Source: Methylobacter sp.
GTDB taxonomy: Bacteria; Pseudomonadota; Gammaproteobacteria; Methylococcales; Methylomonadaceae
NCBI RefSeq assembly: GCF_023227905.1
Contig: NZ_JALOCF010000012.1
Span: 1 to 64,000, forward strand
Reading direction: 5' to 3'
Length of the DNA: 64,000 nucleotides
Shown: piece by piece, positions 26,899 through 36,032 of the stretch
Layout of the letters: every line of letters begins with the position of its first letter
Numbering within the stretch: position 1 is the stretch's first letter
The notes under the pieces: model-generated
What the model was told of the DNA's origin: nothing
The model's database searches: none
The model's input: only the letters and a program-made list of their open reading frames with translations
Position numbers and translations under genes: made by a program

Positions 26899-28170
26899 AT
26901 GCAGACGATGGACAAAGTCGGGATTTTTGTTGACGTAGAAAACCTGACCCAATGGATAAAGCAAGATGGCTTGGAGCAATTGATCGAAGAGTTGACTTCC
27001 ATGGGCGCCATCATTGTAAGAAGAGCTTACGCGAAGTGGACACTTCCTAGCCTGACACCACATCAGAACGTACTCAACCGACTTGGGTTCGAATTAATAC
27101 ATACATTTCACCCTATAAGTGGCAAGAATGCAGCTGACATTCAGATAGTTGTTGACGTGATGGAATATGCTTGGCGAGATCCAAATTTACGATGGATTGC
27201 GCTGGCAACGGGTGATTCTGATTTCAGTCCATTATTCAGACGGCTTCGAGAAATGGGACGACAGGTCATTGGTGCAGGACCACGCTCAGCACTTAGCGAG
27301 TCAGTTAAAAGCTCATGTTCTCGATTTATCTATCTCGAGCGAGAAAATAGTACCGAAAAAACTGACGAAGCCATTCGCGCTTCCGCATTCGATGATGCAG
27401 CAGACTTATTGGAAAAGGCACTGGGAACTTTTGATGAGCCGGCCAATTGCTCAGCTTTGAAAGCGCGCATGATGAATATTGACAGTGCTTTTGATGAAAA
27501 AAAATTGGGCTTTAAAGGATTCAACGACTTTGTAAATCAAGTGGACACTGTCGAGCTACATCAAAACGGTAAATCGTGGCTTGTCTCGTTTTCCAATGAA
27601 AAAACTTTCGGAGTTTTACCGCACGATGTAAAACCAGGGCTTACCAATGACTTCGCTCCTCAGGATTTGGTCGATCAATACCGGTCAATTTTAAGAAAAA
27701 AAGGCTGGCGCTCATTGCCATTACCAATAATCGAAGACTGTTATTTCCGGTTGTGTGAATTAGGCGCAATGACTCGTTCTGAAATGGCTGAGCTAGCAAT
27801 TACCAGTAGCATCGCAACAAATCTCACTGCTGCCGACGTTAAAAAGGTTATGAGCATGATTTTTAAAGCTGGACTGATGACAAAGACTGAAAACCAGCAT
27901 GGTCCAGATGGCGACGAAACTTACTGGAAAATAAACTCACTCCCAATGGAGAAGGTGTTATTTGCAATTGACCGTGCCATGGTAAGTCGATTGCTATCTG
28001 GGCTTGAGGAATTTTCTGTTCCTTTTAAGAAAGAAGGTATCTCCCCACTGCTGCTCCAGAATCAACAAAACGGGGAATTAGATACACTAATTTCAGAAGC
28101 AAGGCAGTCTTGTCGCGTTGGTGGACAAGAGTTAGCAATGATTCCCGAGACAGTTTGTGCAATCAACTAG
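26899..28170 (+). CDS. NYN-domain (LabA-like) RNase with LOTUS/OST-HTH domain
   Basis: 423 aa. The N-terminal NYN/PIN-like fold has VGIFVDVENL, KNAADIQIVVDVMEYA and ATGDSDFSPLFRRLREMGRQ, giving the acidic metal-binding residues expected of this nuclease superfamily. It is followed by an OST-HTH/LOTUS segment (SALKARMMNIDSAFDEKKLG then FKGFNDFVN) that in other proteins binds RNA. The C-terminal ~180 residues are helical and unknown. AAGGA precedes the start; a second ATG three codons later is possible. It is the first gene after the integrase remnant and is followed in the same direction by the McrB-like and DUF524 genes. Cleavage of RNA is inferred from the fold. Confidence 0.85.
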   Translation: MQTMDKVGIFVDVENLTQWIKQDGLEQLIEELTSMGAIIVRRAYAKWTLPSLTPHQNVLNRLGFELIHTFHPISGKNAADIQIVVDVMEYAWRDPNLRWIALATGDSDFSPLFRRLREMGRQVIGAGPRSALSESVKSSCSRFIYLERENSTEKTDEAIRASAFDDAADLLEKALGTFDEPANCSALKARMMNIDSAFDEKKLGFKGFNDFVNQVDTVELHQNGKSWLVSFSNEKTFGVLPHDVKPGLTNDFAPQDLVDQYRSILRKKGWRSLPLPIIEDCYFRLCELGAMTRSEMAELAITSSIATNLTAADVKKVMSMIFKAGLMTKTENQHGPDGDETYWKINSLPMEKVLFAIDRAMVSRLLSGLEEFSVPFKKEGISPLLLQNQQNGELDTLISEARQSCRVGGQELAMIPETVCAIN

Positions 28171-28176
28171 GCACGA

Positions 28177-28202
28177 CTTCCTGCAGGAAGAAAGCGCGCT
28201 TT
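28177..28202. repeat. Two abutting palindromes between NYN and McrB-like genes
   Basis: CTTCCTGCAGGAAG (28177-28190) is directly followed by AAAGCGCGCTTT (28191-28202). They occupy the 85-nt gap between the two genes and could be a regulator site or an RNA processing or attenuation hairpin. Confidence 0.5.
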
Positions 28203-28255
28203 TAACAAGTGGCCGGATCACCACGTGAACGCATCAACAGATTAAAGAGATTGGT

Positions 28256-30511
28256 ATGGACCTAAAAAATGATAACGACTTGCGTAAAGCCATCAATCAA
28301 GTGCTGGCTGACCAGGGCTCAACGGCATGGATCAACAACTTAGCCGACTTCCTGGAAAAGATTCGAGCCGCCGATCTTGACACACGCGCCTCACGTGAGT
28401 TTCACCAAATGATCTGGGAGGAGAACGCGGTCAGTGATGTGGGCATGGGAACTGTGAACATCAGCGCGGCGCTCAACGATGCAGCCTTTCGGCGTTGGGT
28501 TGCAGAGGAATCTCTAAAACCACTTCCCCAAGGCAATGAGGCACAAGAAGCCCACATCAAGGACTTCTTCAACCAATTGGCGGCGCGCATCGCGCAGTTT
28601 TCCGACCGTCGCCCCCTCGTGAAGATCCTGCGCGTAATGGCTGCGTTCTTCCCGCGTCATTTCACTACCCTGGCCTCCAATAACCGCGCTATTGAATGCC
28701 ACCGGGCGATGATGGACCACACTCCTAAGCTGGGCCCGGTGAAGTACCAGTTAGACATCACCCAACGCCTCGCGGAAGTGCTCGGCGAGGTGGACGACGA
28801 ACCGAAAGCCTTAGCGGAACGAATGACGATACCTTGGCGGTTGTTCAGTAGCGTGCTGCAAAAGGGGTCTGAATCGGCTGCTATTGAGGAGGAGGTGTCC
28901 CCCGGACAGGTGAAGCTCAAGCCCTTGCCAGCTCTCCAGCGCCGCAAGGGACTCACCAGCATCAATGGCGGCATGGCATCCATCATCAGCGCTATCAGCT
29001 TCGTCGAGAATGGCGTTGCCAAGCAGGAGCTAATGGATCATCTACGGAGCGAGTTTCCAGACTACCGCGAAAGTTCCCTCAGTACTCTGTTCAGCATCCT
29101 CAAAAACGAATTCTTCGTCATCCAACAGGATGGAGACATGATCAGCCCCACGACCCGAGGCGCGGCGTTACTGGAGACGAACGATCCTGAAGAGCTGGTG
29201 CCAGTACTGATTACCCGCATTCTCGGATTCGACAACGCCCTGTGGCTCCTCAAACAGCAACAAACCGCCACCGGTGCTGAATTAATGGCCCTGCTGCAAT
29301 CGGTTAACCCTGGCTGGACCAGCAAATTTGCGCCCAGTGCCTTGGTGAAATGGCTACGCGATTTTGGACTGATTGCCTTACAGGACCAAACCCAGTATGT
29401 TCTTACAGAGCGCGGCCAGTATTGGGCCGAGCAGATTTATTGGGAACCGGAGCATCTTGTAAAGGAAGAAGAAATTGAGGCGCTGGCACCGGTTGTTGCG
29501 GCAAGCGGCTTCGACATCGACATCGACAAGGTAAATTTTTCGAATGTGGTTGCATCAGTCCAACAGGGCTCTGCCTTTTTTGATTCTCTGATCCATCAGC
29601 TCCACTGTGGCCTCTGGTCGCACCCTCGCCGACACTTTGCAATTATGGCCGGCCTCTCCGGCTCTGGGAAGACGCTTCTGGCAAAAAGCTATGCGCAGGC
29701 CCTCATCGAGCAGTTTGATGCTAAACCAGAGACCAATCTCTTCATACAGGCAGTGCAGCCCGGCTGGTATGATCCGACGCCTCTTTTTGGCTATGTGAAT
29801 CCGCTCAGTACCGGGAACTACCGGCGGCCCGCCATGCTGGACATGCTGCTACGCGCAAACCAACATCCAGAGCAACCTTTCATCATCATCCTGGATGAGA
29901 TGAACCTCTCGCATCCGGAGCAATATTTCGCGCCCGTGTTGTCAGCGATGGAGTCAGGCGATGCCCTGAGGCTTCATAACGAGGGGGCTTCGTTTGACGG
30001 TGTGCCGAACCTCATACCGTACCCAACCAATGTGGCCTTCATCGGCACAGTCAATATGGATGAGACCACTCATGGGATATCTGACAAAGTGCTTGATCGC
30101 GCTTTTACCTTGGAATTCTGGGATATCAATCTGGACCATTATCCCAACTGGAATTCCCGAGGACTGGATCAATCGACCATCGAATTGATTCGCAAATGCC
30201 TTCAGGATCTTCTAGACGCGCTGTCTCCTGTGCGCCTCCATTTCGGTTGGCGCACCGTGGACGATGTTCTGGATTATGTGGGGCTAGCGAAGAAGTCGTC
30301 ACCAGCCTTCGCCATCCGCAGCACCCTTGATGAGGTGATCTATGCCCGGGTGCTTCCCAAATTGCGGGGTACTGAAACGGCGCGGCTGCGAAGCGCTTTG
30401 GATAAGCTCATTAAGGCTCTCGAAAGGCACGAATTGAACAAGAGCGCCAACAAGGTCAATCAGCTCAAGATGGACTTGATCGATTCCGGAATCATGCGGT
30501 TCTGGCGCTAG
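28256..30511 (+). CDS. McrB-like AAA+ NTPase
   Basis: 751 aa. The last ~290 residues carry a McrB-type motor: Walker A GLSGSGKTLLAKS (about 466), PTPLFGYVNPLS, Walker B FIIILDEMNLSHPEQYF (about 546) and GTVNMDETTHGISDKVLDRA (about 597). The last of these is the McrB signature with its NxxD equivalent and arginine finger. The N-terminal ~450 residues contain helical and winged-helix-like segments (MASIISAISFVENGVAKQEL, EFFVIQQDGDMISPTTRG) and lack an obvious methylcytosine-binding domain, so the target is unknown. The following gene starts 5 nt after the stop. McrB-like NTPases drive translocation for a partner nuclease. Confidence 0.85.
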   Translation: MDLKNDNDLRKAINQVLADQGSTAWINNLADFLEKIRAADLDTRASREFHQMIWEENAVSDVGMGTVNISAALNDAAFRRWVAEESLKPLPQGNEAQEAHIKDFFNQLAARIAQFSDRRPLVKILRVMAAFFPRHFTTLASNNRAIECHRAMMDHTPKLGPVKYQLDITQRLAEVLGEVDDEPKALAERMTIPWRLFSSVLQKGSESAAIEEEVSPGQVKLKPLPALQRRKGLTSINGGMASIISAISFVENGVAKQELMDHLRSEFPDYRESSLSTLFSILKNEFFVIQQDGDMISPTTRGAALLETNDPEELVPVLITRILGFDNALWLLKQQQTATGAELMALLQSVNPGWTSKFAPSALVKWLRDFGLIALQDQTQYVLTERGQYWAEQIYWEPEHLVKEEEIEALAPVVAASGFDIDIDKVNFSNVVASVQQGSAFFDSLIHQLHCGLWSHPRRHFAIMAGLSGSGKTLLAKSYAQALIEQFDAKPETNLFIQAVQPGWYDPTPLFGYVNPLSTGNYRRPAMLDMLLRANQHPEQPFIIILDEMNLSHPEQYFAPVLSAMESGDALRLHNEGASFDGVPNLIPYPTNVAFIGTVNMDETTHGISDKVLDRAFTLEFWDINLDHYPNWNSRGLDQSTIELIRKCLQDLLDALSPVRLHFGWRTVDDVLDYVGLAKKSSPAFAIRSTLDEVIYARVLPKLRGTETARLRSALDKLIKALERHELNKSANKVNQLKMDLIDSGIMRFWR

Positions 30512-30516
30512 CTCCC

Positions 30517-32091
30517 ATGCTTGACGTATTTGTCCGGGACGGCGAGGTGCTGCGCAAGGTCGGGGAAGCGGTGCCCGGCCAAGTGTGCTCCGGCTTTCAG
30601 GAAAGAGGCTACTACCTATTTCAAAAGCCGAGCCGAAGTATGGCACTGTTCGTTGATGATGCACCATTGCCATCAGATGCGGATGAACTCTTCTGGGAGT
30701 GGTCACCCGGTTTCTACGCTGGTCAAGTAGTAGCCGAACTTCAAGTCCCGGGACAACACAGCATGCATCAATTCCTTCTCGACGTCAGTCCAGATCCCAA
30801 TAAGGCCGGGCAGGCGCTTTTTGTTCAATACATAGAGGAAGTCGCCGATTATGCACCGGAACTCCTCCTTGGGACGGAGCCGGCTACCCAAGGCCTCTCG
30901 GGGCAGTCCTCACTGACCAGTATTTGGATTGCCTATGCACGGCTAAGGGCTATCATGCCCAGGTACATCCGTGCCATGCGAGCGGTTGTCGCCGATCCGA
31001 TAACGCGTCTTTCCCATTACCGTGAAAAGCTGCTGATTCACCTTGCTCGCCATGTGGATGTCACTACCGTTCAACGACTTGCCAGTAATGCCAATCTTCT
31101 GGCGACTGTGGCGACACTTGCCAAAGGAAATGCCGCACCAGACCTTCTTCTCGACGACACAACTGTAGACGTCCCTTTTAACGAACCCACAGTGGATAAC
31201 CCGGCAAACCAGCAGTTGCTACGGCAGTTACTCGACATCATCCGCCTTATCGAGTGGGTAACCATCGAACTGGAGAATTATCGCAAACGGGCATCGGAGA
31301 CAGAAACTGAAGTGCTAACCCGTATCCCGCGTCGACTTCGATATTTGAAAGAGATCCGGCGAGAGTTGACCAACATTGCTCGCCATCATCCTTTCGCTAG
31401 CGTGACACCTCGGGAGCCTAGTGCGGCAGGATTGAATGCCGTATCAGGCCACCCCCATTACGCCCATGCCCACCAATTCGGAGCAAAGCTTCTTAAACGT
31501 GGTGTCTCACGGCTCGATAATGAAGAGAAGCTCTACGTCGGTCCGACATGGCAAATCTATGAGGCTTGGTGCTTTTGTGTGCTGGCGAAGTCTCTTGAAG
31601 AGGCTTTCTCCGAATATCAATGGCGAAGACATAAATCATCCGCCCATGTCGACATGTTCGCCGAAGGTATAAGTGGTGAAACGCGCATTCGACTCTACTA
31701 CCAGCTCACCTCCCCTTCTATTTCCCCGTCTAAGAGTCACGGTTACTACAGTATCAGTCGCGAACGACGTCCAGACCTGCTGCTGGAAATTAAGAATGGA
31801 GAACATGTGCATTTCATTTCCCTTGATGCGAAATACAGGGCTTCCCGCCAAAGCATATTGGAGGCTATGAGCTCGGCCCACATCTATCGGGACTCGATAA
31901 AAAAAGATGAAGAACCTCCCACGTGGTCTCTCCTGCTCGTCCCTACAACTACTGCGGTGACTGACCTTGCTGCATGGGACTATCGGAAGAAATACGGTGT
32001 GGGATGTATTGAGCTTTCTTCGGTGAAAACAGCCCAGCGGTTGATTGAGAGTATTCTGACGGAGGTTCGCCTGCTTACAGTGACGCAGTAG
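30517..32091 (+). CDS. McrC-like partner: DUF2357/DUF524 nuclease
   Basis: 524 aa. The middle matches DUF2357-type proteins (LRYLKEIRRELTNIARHHPF followed by YVGPTWQIYEAW). The C-terminal PD-(D/E)XK nuclease has ERRPDLLLEI (Asp about 417) and HFISLDAKYR (D-x-K about 437), followed by the helix AMSSAHIYRDSI typical of DUF524. This is the nuclease subunit that goes with McrB-like NTPases in type IV-like restriction. It lies 5 nt after the McrB-like gene, so one operon is nearly certain. Cutting of modified or invading DNA is inferred from the family. Confidence 0.85.
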   Translation: MLDVFVRDGEVLRKVGEAVPGQVCSGFQERGYYLFQKPSRSMALFVDDAPLPSDADELFWEWSPGFYAGQVVAELQVPGQHSMHQFLLDVSPDPNKAGQALFVQYIEEVADYAPELLLGTEPATQGLSGQSSLTSIWIAYARLRAIMPRYIRAMRAVVADPITRLSHYREKLLIHLARHVDVTTVQRLASNANLLATVATLAKGNAAPDLLLDDTTVDVPFNEPTVDNPANQQLLRQLLDIIRLIEWVTIELENYRKRASETETEVLTRIPRRLRYLKEIRRELTNIARHHPFASVTPREPSAAGLNAVSGHPHYAHAHQFGAKLLKRGVSRLDNEEKLYVGPTWQIYEAWCFCVLAKSLEEAFSEYQWRRHKSSAHVDMFAEGISGETRIRLYYQLTSPSISPSKSHGYYSISRERRPDLLLEIKNGEHVHFISLDAKYRASRQSILEAMSSAHIYRDSIKKDEEPPTWSLLLVPTTTAVTDLAAWDYRKKYGVGCIELSSVKTAQRLIESILTEVRLLTVTQ

Positions 32092-32191
32092 CGTTCGCCA
32101 ATACCCAATTGTGCGACGACAAGGCCACCTGCCACTATTCTCATCCTGACCCTAATTTTCTAAGAAAAGTCGCGGAAATCGATTCCAACAC

Positions 32192-32248
32192 GCTTTCAAA
32201 ACGCGATTGCCTAAAGAACAAAGCCTAAGCTCCGATTGAGCTTAGGCT
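32192..32248 (+). repeat. Third copy of the integrase 3' end and hairpin
   Basis: TTTCAAAACGCGATTGCC-TAA (codons ending at 32214) matches the last codons of the remnant at 26600-26619. It is followed by the hairpin AGCCTAAGCTC (32222-32232) / GAGCTTAGGCT (32238-32248). Here the T-tract is replaced by TTAACATC, so the junction with foreign DNA falls immediately after the hairpin. Confidence 0.85.
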
Positions 32249-32286
32249 TAACATCTACAAAGATAACGGATGTTCACACAACACCA

Positions 32287-35200
32287 CTAGAGTGGCAACC
32301 TTTCAATGTTGATATCTTCGGTTCCCTGATAAATTACGGATGGTGATGAACATTTCTTTTGCGTCGACAAGTGCTCATACACTCGACTGCCGAGCCACTT
32401 GGAAACAAGCTCCTGCAAATCGGGTTTACTCATGTAATCCGTAAATAAATCCTCGTTCAGTTCCATACGCTCGATAAATAAAGACTCTAGCACTTGCCTG
32501 AATACTAGCTGAAATTTGTCCAGCGAATTGACCTCTGCAGCTTTTCTCAACGATTCATTTTGGGTAGCCGATTCGGTAATCTGGTCGAAAAATAATTGAT
32601 CGGCCTCGTTCAAATCGCCGCCAAAACGCTGGTTAATAATATCGATGAGTCGAGAAAGCGAAACCTGTTCCTCTCTGACCATTCCGGTGCCCACTTCTCG
32701 AGGGCCATCGAGCGGTTTGGCATACCCATCATTGAGGCTAATAGATCCTTCACTAATCTTTTGTAAGCGATAGTATTCCAAGTCGATTTCTTCATCGAAT
32801 TGATATCCGGCTCCAGTTTTTCGCTTCGGCAGCTTTAAAGCCAGATGACGTAAATAGGTAAATAGTTTTTCAAGGTCGCTGTCCTGATAAGGAATGACCT
32901 GACTTAAAAAACTATACAGGTTTCTAAACGCCTGAATTTTGCCCCGCCAAAGTTCAGCTGCTTCCTCTTCAGATTTTTGCAAATCGGCAAATCGGGCAAC
33001 AGCCTGATCCAAAATCACATTCATCGTTTTATGGTCGGATGGGCTCTGGCGGCGTTTAGGTGCAAAAAACACCTTGGCAAACGCATCGACTTCTTCTTGA
33101 AGATAAATCGATGAAGCATCAAGCTCTGCCTTTACCTCATAGAGCCGGTCAGGATCGACTTCTTCGCCCATCACCGACCCTTCGTAATATTGGCGAAATG
33201 CCTCTTGTATTTCGGTAGGGTCATTAACGAAATCCAAAATAAATGTATCGTCCTTTAACGGATGTGTGCGGTTTAGGCGAGAGAGCGTTTGCACAGCCTG
33301 GATACCGGCAAGTCGTTTATCCACATACATAGTGTGCAGCAGTGGCTGATCGAAACCCGTCTGATATTTTTCAGCCACCAACAGTACTTGGAAATCGGGC
33401 TTTGCAAAGGTATCCGGCAGCTCTTTTTCCTTTAGTCCATTGTTCATTTCGACTTCGGTATAAGTCTTTTCCGGACACTTTTCATCTTCGACAGTACCTG
33501 AAAATGCCACCAAACTTTTAATAGAGTAGCCTTTTTCCTTAATATAACGATCGAACTCCTGTTTATATCGCACTGCCTCCAGTCGCGAACCGGTTACCAG
33601 CATGGCCTTGGCATGTCCACCAATCTTGTGTCGGGTGAAGTGCTGAAAGTGCTCAACGATGACTTCCGTCTTCTGGCCAATGTTATGTGGGTGCAGCCGC
33701 ATGAAACGAGCCAGCGCTTTGGCTGCTTTTTTGCGCTCTACGTTGGGGTCATCTTCCGCTTTTTTGATCAGCTTGTAGTAGGTTTTGTAGGTCACATAAT
33801 TACGTAACACATCTTCAATGAACCCTTCCTCAATCGCTTGGCGCATCGTATAACGATGAAACGGCTCGCCATTACGGCCAAAGATTTTCAGGGTTTTATG
33901 CTTAGGTGTAGCGGTAAAGGCGAAGAAGCTCATATTGGCTTGTTGGCCACGTTTAGCCATTGCTCGATACAGCCGTTCCAACTCAGCCTCACCCTCCTCT
34001 TTTGCCAGTTCCTGAGCCTTGCGGCGCAGTTCAGCCCCGCCAAGTACGCCTTTAAGTTCCGTGGCAGTTTCGCCGGATTGCGAACTGTGTGCCTCGTCGA
34101 TAATCACCGCATAGTGTCGGGTGGGTAAGTGACTACCAGTCTCGCCACGCTCCTCGTTCAATTTAGCCAGCTGTCCAGACACAAAAGGAAATTTCTGTAA
34201 GGTGGTGATGATAATCGGCACAGCGGATTCGAGTGCTTCAGCTAATTGCCGGGAATCTTCATCGATTTTTTGCACTACACCTTGCCGATGATCGAACTGA
34301 TAGATGGTGTTTTGCAATTGCCGATCAAGTACCACCCGATCGGTAATGACGATAACACTGTCGAAAATGCGTTCGTCCGCTGCACTATGCAAACTGGAAA
34401 GCCGGTGAGCCAGCCAAGCAATGGTATTACTCTTACCGCTACCGGCAGAGTGTTCGACTAAATAGTTATGACCAACCCCCTCACTCACTGCCGTAATGAC
34501 CATTTGCCGCACAGCTTGCAGCTGATGGTAACGGGGAAAGATCATGCTTTCCTTACGGATTTTTTTGCCATCCTCTGACATTTTTTCTTCAATATTCAGA
34601 TGAAGAAAACGCGCCAGGAGATCGAGCAAACTGTCACGAGATAGAACCTCTTCCCATAAATACGCTGTTTTGTAGTTACGGCCAGCCTTGTCAGGCTCGT
34701 TACCCGCACCACCCTGATTGCCACGATTGAAGGGCAAAAAGTGTGTGCTGGTTCCCGCTAGGCGAGTCGTCATATGTGCTTCTTCGGTATCCACCGAAAA
34801 ATGTACTAGTGTGCGTTTGGTAAACTGAAAGATCAGTTCGCGCGGGTCACGGTCGTGGCGATATTGATGAATGGCGTTGGCCGCCGTTTGGCCGGTAAGT
34901 GGGTTTTTCAACTCCAGCGTTACCACCGGAATGCCGTTGATCGACAGCACCACATCCAGTGATTTTTCATTCTTTGGGCTGAAATGCAGTTGCCGGGTTA
35001 GGCCTAAGCGATTGGCTTGATAGCGTACCTCCAACTCTGGATTGAGACCATGGGCCGGGCGGAAAAACGCAATACGCAATTTCTTGCCAAAACACTTGAA
35101 TCCATGGCGCAGGGTGGACAGAACGCCATGGGTATCCAGCCATTTGCACAATGCTTGCAAAACCCGTTCGCCGGTTTCATCGCCATGAAGGGCTTCCAGC

Positions 35201-35364
35201 TTCTCCCAGGTCTTGGCTTGAGTTGCGCGGATAAAATCCAGCGCCGCTGTTGGAAAAATGGCTCGTTCACGGTCGAAATCGCCGGACAGAAACGTCTGAT
35301 AGCCATCAGCCAATAATACTGACTCGATGGCGGTTTCAAAGGCGGCTTCGCTGGTTTGTTTCAT
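32287..35364 (-). CDS. hsdR: Type I restriction endonuclease subunit R
   Basis: 1025 aa. The N-terminal endonuclease domain has SLDVVLSINGIPVVTLELKNPLTGQ (ELK about 150), the PD-(D/E)XK core. The SF2 translocase has Walker A EHSAGSGKSNTIAWL (about 310), DEAH in VIIDEAHSSQ (about 420), FFAFTATPK, and motif V/VI (ALVAEKYQTGFDQ-like and QTLSRLNRTHP). It needs HsdM and HsdS for DNA binding and cuts after translocation. It is the last gene of the operon, starting 4 nt inside the HNH gene's stop. Length and motifs are complete, so it appears functional. Confidence 0.95.
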   Translation of the reverse strand: MKQTSEAAFETAIESVLLADGYQTFLSGDFDRERAIFPTAALDFIRATQAKTWEKLEALHGDETGERVLQALCKWLDTHGVLSTLRHGFKCFGKKLRIAFFRPAHGLNPELEVRYQANRLGLTRQLHFSPKNEKSLDVVLSINGIPVVTLELKNPLTGQTAANAIHQYRHDRDPRELIFQFTKRTLVHFSVDTEEAHMTTRLAGTSTHFLPFNRGNQGGAGNEPDKAGRNYKTAYLWEEVLSRDSLLDLLARFLHLNIEEKMSEDGKKIRKESMIFPRYHQLQAVRQMVITAVSEGVGHNYLVEHSAGSGKSNTIAWLAHRLSSLHSAADERIFDSVIVITDRVVLDRQLQNTIYQFDHRQGVVQKIDEDSRQLAEALESAVPIIITTLQKFPFVSGQLAKLNEERGETGSHLPTRHYAVIIDEAHSSQSGETATELKGVLGGAELRRKAQELAKEEGEAELERLYRAMAKRGQQANMSFFAFTATPKHKTLKIFGRNGEPFHRYTMRQAIEEGFIEDVLRNYVTYKTYYKLIKKAEDDPNVERKKAAKALARFMRLHPHNIGQKTEVIVEHFQHFTRHKIGGHAKAMLVTGSRLEAVRYKQEFDRYIKEKGYSIKSLVAFSGTVEDEKCPEKTYTEVEMNNGLKEKELPDTFAKPDFQVLLVAEKYQTGFDQPLLHTMYVDKRLAGIQAVQTLSRLNRTHPLKDDTFILDFVNDPTEIQEAFRQYYEGSVMGEEVDPDRLYEVKAELDASSIYLQEEVDAFAKVFFAPKRRQSPSDHKTMNVILDQAVARFADLQKSEEEAAELWRGKIQAFRNLYSFLSQVIPYQDSDLEKLFTYLRHLALKLPKRKTGAGYQFDEEIDLEYYRLQKISEGSISLNDGYAKPLDGPREVGTGMVREEQVSLSRLIDIINQRFGGDLNEADQLFFDQITESATQNESLRKAAEVNSLDKFQLVFRQVLESLFIERMELNEDLFTDYMSKPDLQELVSKWLGSRVYEHLSTQKKCSSPSVIYQGTEDINIERLPL

Positions 35365-36032
35365 TTTCCATCGCCTTGCGCAATATATCTAGGCAACAAC
35401 TGCTTCAATACAAAGCAGAACTCTTTCAGCCGCCCGTTACCATCAAATTGGTCGATATTTGCAAGCGCTATTTTGGCTTCGGCAATTGACAATGGTTTTG
35501 AACGGGTTCGAAGGCCAAAGCCAAAAAAACCGCCAATCCGGGACTTTCTTAGCTGCCGCAGCCCATCATTATCAAGGCCGAGGATTTTGATTGTTTCTTT
35601 AGCCCCTTCATGATCATCAGGATCTGGGTGAATACGGCCACTCCATGCGAATGTAAAACGTCGCTCACAATCCTCTGAGAGCGGTGAAATAAAGGACTGC
35701 TCATCCCACCATCCATTCTTTAATGGCGCTCCATATCCATATGATGTATCCCCTCCTTCAGCCGGAAAGCAAGCAACAACATTCCTGTAATCGACATCCT
35801 CCCAATCCGCACATTGGTTTTGGGGTTTAATGTGTTCAATGTGTGAAGACTCTTTAGTTATGGCTAGACCAGTGTATGCACATATTTTGCCTTGCTCATT
35901 AAGCAACTTGTCCTTGAGCTTACGATGAGCCTCCGTTCCCGACAAGGCTTTGTAAGAATGATTGTGGTCTTTATTGCCATCACGCCACTCGGTTAACTCT
36001 TTCGGCGCATGTGTCTTCACAACCCTTCTCAT
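35361..36032 (-). CDS. ptuB: HNH endonuclease, Septu PtuB-like (TIGR02646 type)
   Basis: 223 aa. A zinc/metal HNH region is visible as ICAYTGLAI followed by HIEHIKPQ...W.DVDYRNVVACFP, characteristic of the TIGR02646 family that partners Septu ATPases and retron-associated ATPases. The start overlaps the ATPase stop and the end overlaps the hsdR start, each by 4 nt (ATGA type). It probably cleaves nucleic acid when the ATPase partner is triggered. The identity rests on these motifs and the ATPase neighbour; the name is used by family resemblance. Confidence 0.8.
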   Translation of the reverse strand: MRRVVKTHAPKELTEWRDGNKDHNHSYKALSGTEAHRKLKDKLLNEQGKICAYTGLAITKESSHIEHIKPQNQCADWEDVDYRNVVACFPAEGGDTSYGYGAPLKNGWWDEQSFISPLSEDCERRFTFAWSGRIHPDPDDHEGAKETIKILGLDNDGLRQLRKSRIGGFFGFGLRTRSKPLSIAEAKIALANIDQFDGNGRLKEFCFVLKQLLPRYIAQGDGK

